A stretch of 47,182 nucleotides of DNA from JBEIGE01 sp040382055 (GCA_040382055.1 JBEIGE010000025.1:1-47182), one strand, 5' to 3'. Shown: positions 1 through 8,293, numbered from the stretch's first letter. Notes: generated from the letters alone by a model not told the origin. Numbers and translations are program-made.

Positions 1-1
1 A

Positions 2-724
2 CGCATCAACAACCCGATGACCCATGCACAGTGGCTGTCCATCGCAATGAAATTGATAGCGCAGTATGCTCAATCCACGGGGTCTGAGCCCCATAACACC
101 CACCAACTTATCTATATCCAGGTGACCCGGGGCGTAGCCATGCGCGACCATGTCATGCTGCCAGACATGACACCGACCGTTTTTGTCATGAGCAACGCGA
201 TGAAGCTGCCCAGCCAGACGCAGCGCGACCAGGGCGTGGCTTGCGTGACGGCAGATGATTTCCGCTGGGAAAAGGCGCATATCAAAAGCGTGAGCCTTCT
301 GGGTGCCGTGTTTGCCCGCCAGCTCAGTGCCGATGTGGGCGCTCTGGAGACCGTGATGTTCCGGGACGGCTACCTGAGTGAAGCTGCGGCCAGCAATGTC
401 TGGGTTGTCAAAGGCGGCAAGGTTCTGGGCGTACTTAAAGACAATTTGGTCCTTGAAGGCATCCGCTTTGGGTTGTTGGCCGAGATTTGCCAGGAACAAG
501 GCATCCCGTTTGAGCTGCGCAAAATAACCCGCGCGGAAGTTCTGGCCGCCGACGAATTGCTGCTGTCTTCAGCCACCAAGGAAATTCTGCCTATTACCAC
601 TCTGGATGGGCTAGCTGTGGGCAGCGGCAAACCTGGGCCCGTCTTTGCGCGATTGTTCAATGGCTACCAAGCCGCCAAGGCCAGCTCTGCGGCGGCGGCT
701 CTTGCCACCACCACTCAAGCCTAA
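2..724 (+). CDS. D-amino acid aminotransferase, class IV PLP enzyme (5' end outside window)
   Basis: The reading frame is open from base 2, so the N-terminal part (perhaps 50 residues) lies upstream of the window. The stop is TAA at 722-724. The visible part matches D-alanine/branched-chain class IV aminotransferases: the segment IYIQVTRGVAMRDH is typical of D-amino acid aminotransferases, and HIKSVSLL carries the probable PLP-binding lysine (compare IKSLNLL in the family). A later SEAAASNVWVV stretch fits the cofactor/substrate site. These cytoplasmic enzymes interconvert D-alanine and D-glutamate with 2-oxo acids, feeding peptidoglycan precursors. Two bases separate it from the DUF493 gene and the lip genes follow, so it probably heads or belongs to one plus-strand operon. 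A branched-chain aminotransferase or aminodeoxychorismate lyase is a less likely alternative. Confidence 0.85.
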   Translation, partial: RINNPMTHAQWLSIAMKLIAQYAQSTGSEPHNTHQLIYIQVTRGVAMRDHVMLPDMTPTVFVMSNAMKLPSQTQRDQGVACVTADDFRWEKAHIKSVSLLGAVFARQLSADVGALETVMFRDGYLSEAAASNVWVVKGGKVLGVLKDNLVLEGIRFGLLAEICQEQGIPFELRKITRAEVLAADELLLSSATKEILPITTLDGLAVGSGKPGPVFARLFNGYQAAKASSAAAALATTTQA

Positions 725-726
725 TC

Positions 727-1017
727 ATGAGTTCAGCAGGCCCGACCGAACCGTCACGCGCTGAGTCTTTGATTGAATATCCCTGCCGCTTTCCCATCAA
801 GGTGATGGGGGCGAAGGCGGACGGTTTTGTGCACGCCATGACCCTGATAGCCAAACATTTCGACCCCGACTTCAACGCCGCTGACATTGAACTGAGGGAA
901 AGCAAGGCCGGCAATTACCTCGGCATCACGCTGACCATCAACGCCACCAGCCGGGAGCAGCTCGATGAGCTGTATCGAACGCTGTCCACCCACCCAATGG
1001 TCAAAGTAGCGCTTTAA
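727..1017 (+). CDS. ybeD: DUF493 (YbeD/UPF0250 family) protein
   Basis: A 96-residue cytoplasmic protein with the family pattern YPCRFPIKVMG near residue 18 and a central segment ending GNYLGITLTINA, followed by a helix and a short C-terminal strand (an ACT-like alpha/beta fold in the family). E. coli ybeD also sits beside lipB; its precise role is not established, though a regulatory function has been proposed. The ATG lies 2 bases after the aminotransferase stop and the stop is 4 bases before the lipB ATG, so the three genes are almost certainly cotranscribed and translationally coupled. Identification rests on sequence pattern plus the conserved neighbourhood. Confidence 0.85.
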   Translation: MSSAGPTEPSRAESLIEYPCRFPIKVMGAKADGFVHAMTLIAKHFDPDFNAADIELRESKAGNYLGITLTINATSREQLDELYRTLSTHPMVKVAL

Positions 1018-1021
1018 AAGC

Positions 1022-1786
1022 ATGGCCGCAGCGCTGCGCACTTTGCCCAAGTCCATGCCGCCAGACATCGTGCAACTGGGCCGCGTGGACTATCAGCCCA
1101 CCTACAGCGCGATGCAAGAATTTACAAGCCAAAGAGGTGTGAACCCTTTGCAGGAAAATCCTGATCAGCTATGGATTTGTGAGCACTCACCCGTTTTTAC
1201 ACAGGGACTTGCGGGTAAACCGGAGCACATTTTTAACCGGGGAACTATCCCGGTGGTGCAGACTGACCGAGGCGGGCAAGTGACTTACCACGGCCATGGG
1301 CAGGTGGTGGCTTATCCGATGATAGACCTTAAACGTGCGGGCTATTTCGTCAAAGAATACGTCTACCGCATTGAAGAGGCTGTCATTCGTACGCTGCTGC
1401 ACTTTGGCGTAACCGGCCACCGGGTGGGCTCTGCACCTGGCATATATGTGCGGCTGAACGATCCCGCAGGACATGCGCCATTGGCACAACGACCGAAAAA
1501 ATTAACAGCATTGGGGTCTGCGCCTGCGCGTGCAACGCTTGGATCTGACCCCAATTTTGAGGGCCTGGGCAAAATTGCCGCATTGGGCATCAAGGTCAGC
1601 CGTCACTGCACCTACCACGGCGTGGCACTCAACGTGGCCATGGACCTTGAGCCCTACTCACGTATCAATCCGTGCGGGTATTCAGGTCTGCACGCTGTGG
1701 ATCTTTCTACAATCGGTGTGAACGTAGGCTGGCAAGAGGCCGCCGACATCCTGAGCCGCAAGCTCGTCACCTACCTCACTCCTTGA
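1022..1786 (+). CDS. lipB: octanoyltransferase LipB, with enlarged loop
   Basis: LipB transfers octanoate from acyl carrier protein to lipoyl domains, the first step of lipoate synthesis. Motifs seen are RGGQVTYHGHGQVVAYP (about residues 83-99), the catalytic lysine K184 in GKIAALGIKVSRH and the catalytic cysteine C218 in RINPCGY. At 254 residues it is longer than usual (about 210-230). The excess lies in a loop of about 35 residues between GIYV and the K184 motif, and part of that loop (about residues 164-178) is encoded by a palindromic element described separately. A later start at Met12 is possible. It sits between ybeD and lipA in a tight operon, and active-site residues are intact, so it should be functional. 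Confidence 0.95.
   Translation: MAAALRTLPKSMPPDIVQLGRVDYQPTYSAMQEFTSQRGVNPLQENPDQLWICEHSPVFTQGLAGKPEHIFNRGTIPVVQTDRGGQVTYHGHGQVVAYPMIDLKRAGYFVKEYVYRIEEAVIRTLLHFGVTGHRVGSAPGIYVRLNDPAGHAPLAQRPKKLTALGSAPARATLGSDPNFEGLGKIAALGIKVSRHCTYHGVALNVAMDLEPYSRINPCGYSGLHAVDLSTIGVNVGWQEAADILSRKLVTYLTP
1511..1554. repeat. REP-like palindrome embedded in frame in lipB
   Basis: An 8-base perfect inverted repeat, TTGGGGTC at 1511-1518 and GACCCCAA at 1547-1554, brackets 28 bases. The right side reads GGATCTGACCCCAATTTT, a sequence I recall as a frequent dispersed palindrome in betaproteobacteria near REP-associated tyrosine transposases. Only this copy is in the window. It keeps the lipB frame open and encodes a low-complexity loop. 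The inverted repeat is directly seen; the link to a mobile REP family is from memory and inference. Confidence 0.5.
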
Positions 1787-1792
1787 CCAGTC

Positions 1793-2803
1793 ATGAGCAC
1801 CTCACCCGAAAACACTGTCCTTCAAGCGCAGACCGCCGCAAACTACGACGCTACTCTGAAGCAAAAGGCTGCAGCCAAGCTGTCACGTATTCCTGTCAAG
1901 GTCGTTCAGGGCGAGGTTCTGAAAAAGCCGGACTGGATTCGCGTCAAGGCTGGCAGCCCCAGCACCCGGTTTTATGAAATCAAGGATATTTTGCGTGCCA
2001 ACAAGCTCGTCACCGTGTGCGAAGAAGCCAGTTGCCCCAATATTGGCGAGTGCTTTGGCAAGGGCACGGCCACCTTCATGATCATGGGAGACAAGTGCAC
2101 CCGCCGTTGCCCGTTTTGCGATGTGGGTCATGGGCGACCCGACCCGCTGGATGTGAATGAGCCTGAGAACCTGGCCAAAACCATTGCAGCCCTCAAGCTC
2201 AAGTACGTGGTGATCACCAGCGTGGACCGGGATGACCTGCGCGACGGCGGTGCCCAGCATTTTGCAGACTGCATCACCCGGATCCGTCAGCTTACGCCCA
2301 CCACACAAATAGAAGTCCTGGTTCCTGACTTCAGGGGTCGCGACGACCGCGCGCTGAACATTTTGAACGCCGCCCCGCCTGACGTGATGAACCACAATTT
2401 AGAGACCACGCCGCGCTTGTATAAGGAGGCCCGACCGGGCAGCGACTACCAGTTCTCCCTGAACCTGCTGAAAAAGTTCAAAGCCCTGCACCCCACTGTA
2501 CCTACCAAGAGCGGCATCATGGTGGGCCTGGGCGAGACCGATTCAGAGGTACTGCAAGTCATGCAGGACATGCGCGACCATGACATCGACATGCTGACCA
2601 TTGGCCAGTATCTCGCACCCTCGACGTCCCACCTGACGGTCAAGCGGTATGTGCATCCCGACACCTTCAAGATGTTCGAGACACGCGCTTATGAAATGGG
2701 TTTCAGCCACGCTGCGGTGGGGGCAATGGTCAGGTCAAGCTACCACGCAGATCAGCAAGCCGGCAGACTGTTGGAAGGTTTGGCAACAGTCCGTAGCGAA
2801 TGA
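1793..2803 (+). CDS. lipA: lipoyl synthase LipA
   Basis: This radical-SAM enzyme inserts two sulfur atoms into protein-bound octanoyl chains to finish lipoate. Both iron-sulfur cluster sites are present: the auxiliary cluster cysteines C76, C81 and C87 in the CEEASCPNIGEC motif and the radical-SAM cysteines C102, C106 and C109 in CTRRCPFC. The C-terminal VRSSYHADQ contains the conserved RSSY serine that ligates the auxiliary cluster. The 336-residue length is normal for a proteobacterial LipA with a short N-terminal extension. Six bases separate it from lipB, completing the pathway in one operon. The next gene (ptsI) is convergent. Confidence 0.97.
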   Translation: MSTSPENTVLQAQTAANYDATLKQKAAAKLSRIPVKVVQGEVLKKPDWIRVKAGSPSTRFYEIKDILRANKLVTVCEEASCPNIGECFGKGTATFMIMGDKCTRRCPFCDVGHGRPDPLDVNEPENLAKTIAALKLKYVVITSVDRDDLRDGGAQHFADCITRIRQLTPTTQIEVLVPDFRGRDDRALNILNAAPPDVMNHNLETTPRLYKEARPGSDYQFSLNLLKKFKALHPTVPTKSGIMVGLGETDSEVLQVMQDMRDHDIDMLTIGQYLAPSTSHLTVKRYVHPDTFKMFETRAYEMGFSHAAVGAMVRSSYHADQQAGRLLEGLATVRSE

Positions 2804-2848
2804 GAATGTGCCTGTGACGCTCCATAGGATTCCCGACTTCCCATGAGA

Positions 2849-2875
2849 CCAAACTGATTGGAATCAGTCGGTTGG
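2849..2875. terminator. possible hairpin between convergent lipA and ptsI
   Basis: ACTGATT (2853-2859) and AATCAGT (2862-2868) form a perfect 7-base inverted repeat with outer CCAA/TTGG arms. It overlaps the ptsI stop codon in the 60-base gap between convergent genes. There is no T run and the loop is very short, so terminator function is only a guess. Confidence 0.3.
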
Positions 2876-4648
2876 CCAAGTATCCACTTCCGCTTGCGGG
2901 TTTTCAGACTGTAAGACCCGGCGTGCCCAGGGCTCCAGCTGGCTGGCGTTGGACTTGATAATCTCCTGCTTGACCGCCAGAATTTGTGCCGGATGCATGG
3001 AAAAGCTGCGCAGCCCCAAACCCAGCAGCAGGCGGGTCAGGCTAACATCACCTGCCATCTCGCCGCACAGGCTCACACTCTTACCTTGTGCATTGCATTC
3101 GGCAATGGTGTCTGCCACCAGACGCAAGACTGCCGGATGCCAGGGGTCGTAGAGATGCGCCACCGACTCATCGGCCCGGTCAATGGCCAGGGTGTACTGG
3201 ATCAAATCATTGGTACCGATGGAAAGGAAGTCAAAGTATTTCAGGAACACTTGGAGTGTCAGGGCGGCGGCGGGGATTTCGATCATGGCACCCAACTCCA
3301 CCGGTCCATACACCACGCCCTCGCGGTCGAGTTCGGCGCGGGCCTGACGCACGAGCGCCAAAGTCTGCCGGATTTCGCTCACATGGGCCAGCATGGGGAT
3401 GAGCATATACACCCGCCCATGGGCCGCCGCTCTGAGAATGGCGCGCAATTGGGTGACAAACATGGCCGGATCGGATAGGCTCCAGCGAATGGCGCGCAGA
3501 CCCAGCGCGGGGTTGAGCTTTTCATCGTCTTTGTGCGAACTGCTGATCGGCTTGTCAGCGCCAATATCGACGGTTCGGATAGTGACCGGCAAGCCCTCCA
3601 TACCGGCAAGCGCACGGCAGTAGGCCTGATACTGTTCTTCTTCATTCGGCAGGTGGCCCTGGCGGCCCATAAACAAAAACTCACTGCGGAACAGCCCTAC
3701 GCCCACCGCTCCGGATCGAACGGCAGCCAGAGCGTCTTCAGGCATCTCGATATTGGCAAGTAACTCGACCTTTTGGCCGTCAAGTGTGGTCGCAGGCGTA
3801 TTGAGCAAGCGGGACAGAAGTCCCCGCTCAGTCTGTGACTGACGCTGCTTGAACCCGTACTCGGCCAGGATGGTGGGCGAGGGGTCAACAATAACCACGC
3901 CCGCATCGCCGTCGATGATGATCCAGTCATCCTGGCGCACCAGCTGACTGGTCGCACGTGCGCCAACAACAGCGGGAATATCCAGGCTGCGTGCAACAAT
4001 GGCCGTATGTGATGTTTTTCCCCCTACATCCGTGACAAAGCCGGCAAATACGCCCTGCTTGAACTGCAACATATCTGCAGGCGACAACTCATGCGCCACT
4101 AGCACCAAGGGCACATCTACTGTGTCACCCAGTACCAAATCCTGTGACGGATCCTTGCGGGAATGTCGGGGGGGAGCTGGCAGGACCTGGGGGGACTTGC
4201 CCTGCATGGCCAGCAGCACGCGGTCTGTAATTTGCTCCAGATCGGCCTTGCGCTCGCGCAAGTACTCATCTTCCATTTCGTCAAACTGCCTTGCAATGAC
4301 CTCAAATTGCGTTGTAAGCGCCCACTCAGCGTTATAAAAACGCTCGGATATCCAGCGCTTGACGCCGTTGATCAGGTCCTCGTCCTGCAGCAGCATCAAA
4401 TGCACGTCCAGCAAGGCACGAAGTTCATGCGGCGTGTCTTTGGGGTCCATCTGCAAAATGCTGCGCTGCAGCCTGAGGATCTCCTGCGCAACCGCGTTGC
4501 GGCCCTTGCGCACACGGTCTATTTCAAGCTGAACCTGATGGGGTTCAATAAAGTAGTGAGCCACATCCACCCGGCTGGAAGCAACCAGCACGGCGCGCCC
4601 GATGGCAACACCGCGGGCAACCGCCAGACCATGGATAGAAAAGGTCAT
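2864..4648 (-). CDS. ptsI: phosphoenolpyruvate-protein phosphotransferase (PTS enzyme I)
   Basis: Enzyme I takes phosphate from PEP and passes it to HPr. The 594-residue protein shows the phospho-His loop GGKTSHTAIVARS with H214, an N-terminal HPr-binding helical domain before it, and the C-terminal PEP-binding TIM barrel with GLFRSEFLFM, TVDIGADKP and GTNDLIQYTLA and the SLCGEMAGD active-site cysteine region. An upstream ATG at 4675 exists inside ptsH, but ATG 4648 is preferred: it follows the ptsH stop by one base, has GGAGAAGG just upstream and gives the standard MTFSIHGLAVARG N-terminus. It is the last gene of a minus-strand operon with EIIA-Man and HPr and no visible sugar permease, so its role is probably regulatory. 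Confidence 0.96.
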   Translation of the reverse strand: MTFSIHGLAVARGVAIGRAVLVASSRVDVAHYFIEPHQVQLEIDRVRKGRNAVAQEILRLQRSILQMDPKDTPHELRALLDVHLMLLQDEDLINGVKRWISERFYNAEWALTTQFEVIARQFDEMEDEYLRERKADLEQITDRVLLAMQGKSPQVLPAPPRHSRKDPSQDLVLGDTVDVPLVLVAHELSPADMLQFKQGVFAGFVTDVGGKTSHTAIVARSLDIPAVVGARATSQLVRQDDWIIIDGDAGVVIVDPSPTILAEYGFKQRQSQTERGLLSRLLNTPATTLDGQKVELLANIEMPEDALAAVRSGAVGVGLFRSEFLFMGRQGHLPNEEEQYQAYCRALAGMEGLPVTIRTVDIGADKPISSSHKDDEKLNPALGLRAIRWSLSDPAMFVTQLRAILRAAAHGRVYMLIPMLAHVSEIRQTLALVRQARAELDREGVVYGPVELGAMIEIPAAALTLQVFLKYFDFLSIGTNDLIQYTLAIDRADESVAHLYDPWHPAVLRLVADTIAECNAQGKSVSLCGEMAGDVSLTRLLLGLGLRSFSMHPAQILAVKQEIIKSNASQLEPWARRVLQSENPQAEVDTWPTD

Positions 4649-4649
4649 G

Positions 4650-4919
4650 TCACTCGCCTTCTCCAAACTTGTCATTGATCAGGGCCAACAGTGACTGCAT
4701 GGCCTGCGCTTCACCCTCTCCCTGGATCTCGATCTCAACGGTGCTGCCCATCCCGGCAGCCAACATCATGACACCCATGATGCTTTTGGCGTTGACCCGC
4801 CGCTCACCTTTGGCAATCCAGATATCGCACGAAAAACTACCGGCCAGCTTGGTGAGCTTGGCAGAGGCACGGGCATGTAGCCCTAACTTATTGCTGATGG
4901 TCGCGGTGTTCTTGAGCAT
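4650..4919 (-). CDS. ptsH: phosphocarrier protein HPr
   Basis: HPr is the small cytosolic phosphocarrier between enzyme I and EIIA domains. From ATG 4919 it has 89 residues and the phospho-histidine in GLHARAS falls exactly at position 15, with the regulatory serine in AKSIMGV at position 46, matching family numbering. A TTG start two codons earlier (4925) is possible. The start lies inside the 3' end of the EIIA gene (32-base overlap) and the stop is one base from the ptsI ATG, so the three PTS genes are translationally coupled. The intact Ser46 would permit HPr kinase control, but no hprK is in this window. Confidence 0.96.
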   Translation of the reverse strand: MLKNTATISNKLGLHARASAKLTKLAGSFSCDIWIAKGERRVNAKSIMGVMMLAAGMGSTVEIEIQGEGEAQAMQSLLALINDKFGEGE

Positions 4920-5334
4920 GGGCAAATTTCTTTTGTTCCTGAGGTGCTGTGGCGGCCATGGTCATGATTCCCTGAGTGCCGCCTGCCAAAGCGCGGCTGA
5001 CCAGAGCATCGATAGGCTCACACGAATAACTGACAGCCCGCAACAGCATGGGCAGATTGACACCCGTGACCAGCTTGATTGAGCGGCCGTTGATAAGTTT
5101 CTGCGCAACATTGCAGGGCGTAGCGCCACAGATGTCCGACATCAGTAGGGTTTGCTGTGCGCCGGATCTGACCTGAATGGCACGGGCCAGCTCAAGGGTG
5201 GTCTCGGGGGACATATCAGGGTCTACATCCAGCGCGTAAACATCATTCAAGCGATCCGGAAACACGTGACCAGCGCAGTCGCGCAGGGCACTGGCCAAAG
5301 GCGTATGGGCAATGATGAGAATTGCAGTATTCAT
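4888..5334 (-). CDS. PTS EIIA component, mannose family (EIIA-Man)
   Basis: This is a stand-alone EIIA-Man type domain of 148 residues. The N-terminal strand MNTAILIIAHTPLASALRD places the phospho-histidine at H10, and LLMSDICGATPCNVAQ and VTGVNLPMLLRA are further family motifs. The C-terminus after about residue 130 is charged and Gln/His-rich. No EIIB, EIIC or EIID is nearby. In betaproteobacteria such as Ralstonia/Cupriavidus the EIIA-Man/HPr/EI trio has been tied to regulation, for example of polyhydroxyalkanoate turnover, and not to sugar uptake. Its ATG is 4 bases downstream of the MFS gene stop, and it overlaps ptsH. Confidence 0.9.
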   Translation of the reverse strand: MNTAILIIAHTPLASALRDCAGHVFPDRLNDVYALDVDPDMSPETTLELARAIQVRSGAQQTLLMSDICGATPCNVAQKLINGRSIKLVTGVNLPMLLRAVSYSCEPIDALVSRALAGGTQGIMTMAATAPQEQKKFAHAQEHRDHQQ

Positions 5335-5338
5335 GGTG

Positions 5339-6571
5339 TCATCTTGGCTGATTATGGCTTTTCACAGCCAGAAAATAAACGTAGGAACCAACACAACATA
5401 AAAGATAGACCGAGAGCGCAGCCTGAAACGCCTCGATTTCAAGCAGCCCAATGAACTTGAAGCCATCAACCATCAGGCCGATACCCCACTGCACGACAAA
5501 CACCCCTGAAAAAATAACCAGGTTATAGGCGGACAGCGCCCGGCCAGCCAGTTCGGGCGGGAAAGCAAGACCGACAGACGGTTGTGCTAGCGACACAAAG
5601 CTGCAGCTCATGCAATACAACACCCAGAACAGGCCTGTATACGCTCCCAGGCGCTCTGCCGCCAGAATCAGAATTGCCAGAATGACAAAACTGACGGGAA
5701 TTCCCAAGCTGATCAGACGGTCGGCGTTAAACCCTCTTCGAACAAGACCCGGGTTCAGCAGCCCCCACAGCCAGAAAGTGACCAACATGGCCAGATTGAT
5801 CGTGAATAGCCCGGTAGCGGCCTGCATCGAGGTGAAACCAGCTACTTTGATCATCCAGGGCGCGGCCCAGAGCGTCTGGATTGCGAGCAAGCCTCCATAA
5901 ACGAAGAACCCAATGGGCGACATTTTTCGAAAGTAGGGATTGCGCCAGACCTGTCCGTAACTGCTGTCCGGGCGATGCTCTTGCACGGCTGGCACTGCGC
6001 TTTTCCAGGCTGGCACCTGCCATGCGATAACCATCATGGAAAATCCGACCATGGCGGCCAATATCCAGAACAGGGGGCGCCAGCCCGTAACCGGCATTAA
6101 CCATTGCACAGGTAAGGTCGACGCCAGCATTCCCATCGATCCAGTCATGAGCATCCAGGAGTTTGCGCGTAACTGGGCCGCGGGTGTAAACCAGCGGCGG
6201 TAACCGGTCAGGGGAGCCATCAGACACGCGCTGACACCCACACCACACATAACCCGCGCCAGCAGCAAGGTTGTCAGCGAACTGGCCTGAGCAAAAGCAA
6301 AACATCCCACAACAGCGATGCTGAGAAAACACACCAGCACCCGCTTCGGTCCATGACGGTCAAGCCATGTGCCCAGCGGCAGTTGGGTCGCTGCAAAGCC
6401 AAGAAAATAGCCTCCGGCAAGTAAACCCAGATCGCGTGCGTTCAAGCCGAATTCTTCCGTCAGTGTCGATGACAGGGTCGCCGTGATGCCACGGATCAGG
6501 GCCGATACAAAGTAGGCTATAGCAAATGCAAGAAAAACCGTTATGCCGGTTCTTTTAGAAAGGAGCGACAT
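5339..6571 (-). CDS. MFS transporter
   Basis: A 410-residue inner-membrane protein with about 12 predicted membrane spans. The loop between spans 2 and 3 reads GTWLDRHGPKRV, the major facilitator signature. The substrate cannot be told from sequence. The ATG at 6571 overlaps the upstream lipoprotein stop (TGATG), so translation is coupled; a TTG one codon earlier is the alternative. Its stop is 4 bases before the EIIA-Man ATG, which puts transporter and PTS genes on one transcript. PTS control of this transporter is possible, but that is inference only. Confidence 0.85.
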   Translation of the reverse strand: MSLLSKRTGITVFLAFAIAYFVSALIRGITATLSSTLTEEFGLNARDLGLLAGGYFLGFAATQLPLGTWLDRHGPKRVLVCFLSIAVVGCFAFAQASSLTTLLLARVMCGVGVSACLMAPLTGYRRWFTPAAQLRANSWMLMTGSMGMLASTLPVQWLMPVTGWRPLFWILAAMVGFSMMVIAWQVPAWKSAVPAVQEHRPDSSYGQVWRNPYFRKMSPIGFFVYGGLLAIQTLWAAPWMIKVAGFTSMQAATGLFTINLAMLVTFWLWGLLNPGLVRRGFNADRLISLGIPVSFVILAILILAAERLGAYTGLFWVLYCMSCSFVSLAQPSVGLAFPPELAGRALSAYNLVIFSGVFVVQWGIGLMVDGFKFIGLLEIEAFQAALSVYLLCCVGSYVYFLAVKSHNQPR

Positions 6572-7089
6572 CAATACACCAGGCCGGAAAAAAATGTCTC
6601 GGCAACGTCTTGCGGGATGACAGCAGCGTAAATGACGGCATGGAAAAGATTCGAGTCGTTAGCAAACCAAAGGGCTTGGGCTCTGACAGCTGTGCCGTCT
6701 GGGCGGTGTCCCTTGGCTTCAATTTTCAGTGCGTCGGTGACGTCAGGAAGAAACTTGGGATTAAAGACAAGTGATTTTTCGTCTTGCACCTGCATACTTT
6801 GCAGCATCCCGGCTTTCCATTGGGCGAGCAAGCGCTGGGTTGCATTCTTGTCGGGCAGAGCAACATACGAAACGGCAAACAACATATCGCCGGCTTCGCA
6901 TCCCGCCATTTGCATCTCAAGTGCTTGTCCCGAAATCTCAATCTGCCGGCTCGCCCGGTCCGGCTTACAAGGTAACAGCGACTTGAGCGACACCCCTTCA
7001 AAGCGCACTTCTCGCCAATTGAATGTAGGGCTACAGCCAAACAGGCTCACGGTCAGCGTGATTAAAAGGAAACGGGACGCTAAATACAT
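6571..7089 (-). CDS. hypothetical lipoprotein
   Basis: A 172-residue protein starting MYLASRFLLITLTVSLFGC, a signal peptide ending in a lipobox with the lipidated cysteine at residue 19, so it should be membrane-anchored on the periplasmic side. The mature part has a paired-cysteine region (CKPDRA and AGC) and no domain I can name. It is the first gene of the minus-strand operon leading to the MFS and PTS genes and overlaps the MFS start by one base. It is divergent from the thioredoxin-like gene at 7188, with about 100 bases for both promoters between them. Confidence 0.75.
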   Translation of the reverse strand: MYLASRFLLITLTVSLFGCSPTFNWREVRFEGVSLKSLLPCKPDRASRQIEISGQALEMQMAGCEAGDMLFAVSYVALPDKNATQRLLAQWKAGMLQSMQVQDEKSLVFNPKFLPDVTDALKIEAKGHRPDGTAVRAQALWFANDSNLFHAVIYAAVIPQDVAETFFSGLVY

Positions 7090-7187
7090 CTCCCGATTAT
7101 CTGTTCAGAACTGCAGGCATGATGGCAGGAGAGATCAATCCGAAGTAAACAGGACTAAACTGACGCTGATCAATCGCACAAGATCTA

Positions 7188-7685
7188 ATGAAAAAATACC
7201 TGTACCCATTGACCGCGCTGGTGGTGTTGATTGGGGGACTCTCTCTGTTACCCAACTCAAAACTTATCAGTGCACCCCCGTCAGCCTTCATTTTGCTCGA
7301 CGGGTCGACGAGATTGATGACTGATTTGAAGGGCCAAGTAGTTCTGGTTAATTTCTGGGCAACCAGCTGCGCTTCATGTGTAGCCGAGATGCCAAAAATT
7401 GCAGCAGTGCACAAAAAGTTTGAGCAACGCGGTTATCAAACTTTGGCTGTTGCCATGAGCTACGACCCACCGGTACAGGTCGTGAAATTCAGTCAAAGCC
7501 GAAATCTGCCTTTTCTGGTGGCCATTGACAACACCGGCGTCATTGCCAAATCCTGGGGTGATGTCAAGCTGACGCCAACCAGTTATCTGGTCGACAGGAA
7601 AGGTGAAGTTGTCAAACGCTATGTCGGTGAGCCCGACTTTGCGGAGCTGGAGTCCCTGATTGAAGGCTTGCTCATCAAATCCTGA
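7188..7685 (+). CDS. TlpA-type periplasmic thiol-disulfide protein
   Basis: 165 residues: an uncleaved anchor or signal segment (MKKYLYPLTALVVLIGG) followed by a thioredoxin fold of the TlpA/ResA class. The redox motif is C61-A-S-C64 in NFWATSCASCVAEMP, and the cis-proline loop is in KLTPTSYLVDRKG. Such proteins reduce or oxidise periplasmic thiols, often for cytochrome maturation. The neighbouring cytochrome c' and cytochrome b561 genes make a heme/cytochrome link reasonable but unproven. A strong bidirectional terminator follows. Confidence 0.88.
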   Translation: MKKYLYPLTALVVLIGGLSLLPNSKLISAPPSAFILLDGSTRLMTDLKGQVVLVNFWATSCASCVAEMPKIAAVHKKFEQRGYQTLAVAMSYDPPVQVVKFSQSRNLPFLVAIDNTGVIAKSWGDVKLTPTSYLVDRKGEVVKRYVGEPDFAELESLIEGLLIKS

Positions 7686-7712
7686 TTTTTGACAGGCTTG
7701 AAACTGTATGGC

Positions 7713-7743
7713 AAAAAAATAGCGGGATAACCCGCTATTTTTT
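7713..7743. terminator. bidirectional intrinsic terminator
   Basis: The stem TAGCGGG (7720-7726) / CCCGCTA (7731-7737) has a 4-base loop and is flanked by seven A and six T, so it gives a T run on either strand. It sits between the convergent TlpA-like and cytochrome c' genes and should end both transcripts. Confidence 0.9.
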
Positions 7744-7754
7744 CATCCCACCGG

Positions 7755-8207
7755 TCAGTTGTTACGGAATACGTCGTGGCAAGCCTTGCAGGTCGGTGCT
7801 GCTCCTCCAACAGCTGTTTTAATGGCGTCCAGATTGCCAGACTTTGCTGCGGCAGATACTTTGGCCATTTCAGTCACCATCTTGTCAGAGGCTTCCTTGA
7901 ATTTAGCCTGATCCGTCCAGATTTCAGCTTTGGCTTTGGTATCGCCTTTGTCGGTTCCTTCCCCAAAAGCGGCCCAAGGCAGTTTGGAAGCTACTTCTGC
8001 AATTGCTGCATTGTCTGCTGCGGCTTTAGCGTCAAAAGGAATCCGTCCAGCAGCCATGCCAGCAACGCGGCCAAAGTGAGCGGCCATCACGGTCAGCGAT
8101 GCTTTACGGTACTTGATGGCATCTTCAGGTTTGGCAAATTGAGCCGAAGCAGAGGTTCCCAGCGTGAGGGCTGCGGCAGCGAGAACAAGGGAGGTGATTG
8201 TTTTCAT
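7755..8207 (-). CDS. cytochrome c' (class II cytochrome c)
   Basis: 150 residues with a Sec signal peptide (cleavage expected after ASA, about residue 22) and a single C-terminal heme site C140-K-A-C143-H144, the layout of the four-helix-bundle cytochromes c'. The family is periplasmic, has a five-coordinate heme and binds NO and CO; roles in NO tolerance or electron transfer are known for members. It is divergent from the cytochrome b561 gene at 8351, with a 143-base shared control region, and the pair recurs in related bacteria (my recollection). A ribosome site AGGAA lies just before the ATG. Confidence 0.9.
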   Translation of the reverse strand: MKTITSLVLAAAALTLGTSASAQFAKPEDAIKYRKASLTVMAAHFGRVAGMAAGRIPFDAKAAADNAAIAEVASKLPWAAFGEGTDKGDTKAKAEIWTDQAKFKEASDKMVTEMAKVSAAAKSGNLDAIKTAVGGAAPTCKACHDVFRNN

Positions 8208-8293
8208 TAAATTCCTGAACGGTTTATGGATTAAAGTCTGGGCGCATGAAATAGGGACGCCAGGCAGCGTCAGATAAGCTTCATACTTCTGGA

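Noticed and set aside
1883..2395. Minus-strand open frame of 170 codons opposite lipA
   Set aside because: It is the antisense shadow of lipA, whose cluster cysteines are intact.
4163..4678. Plus-strand open frame opposite ptsI
   Set aside because: Entirely antisense to a well-supported enzyme I coding region, with no ribosome site or recognisable motif.
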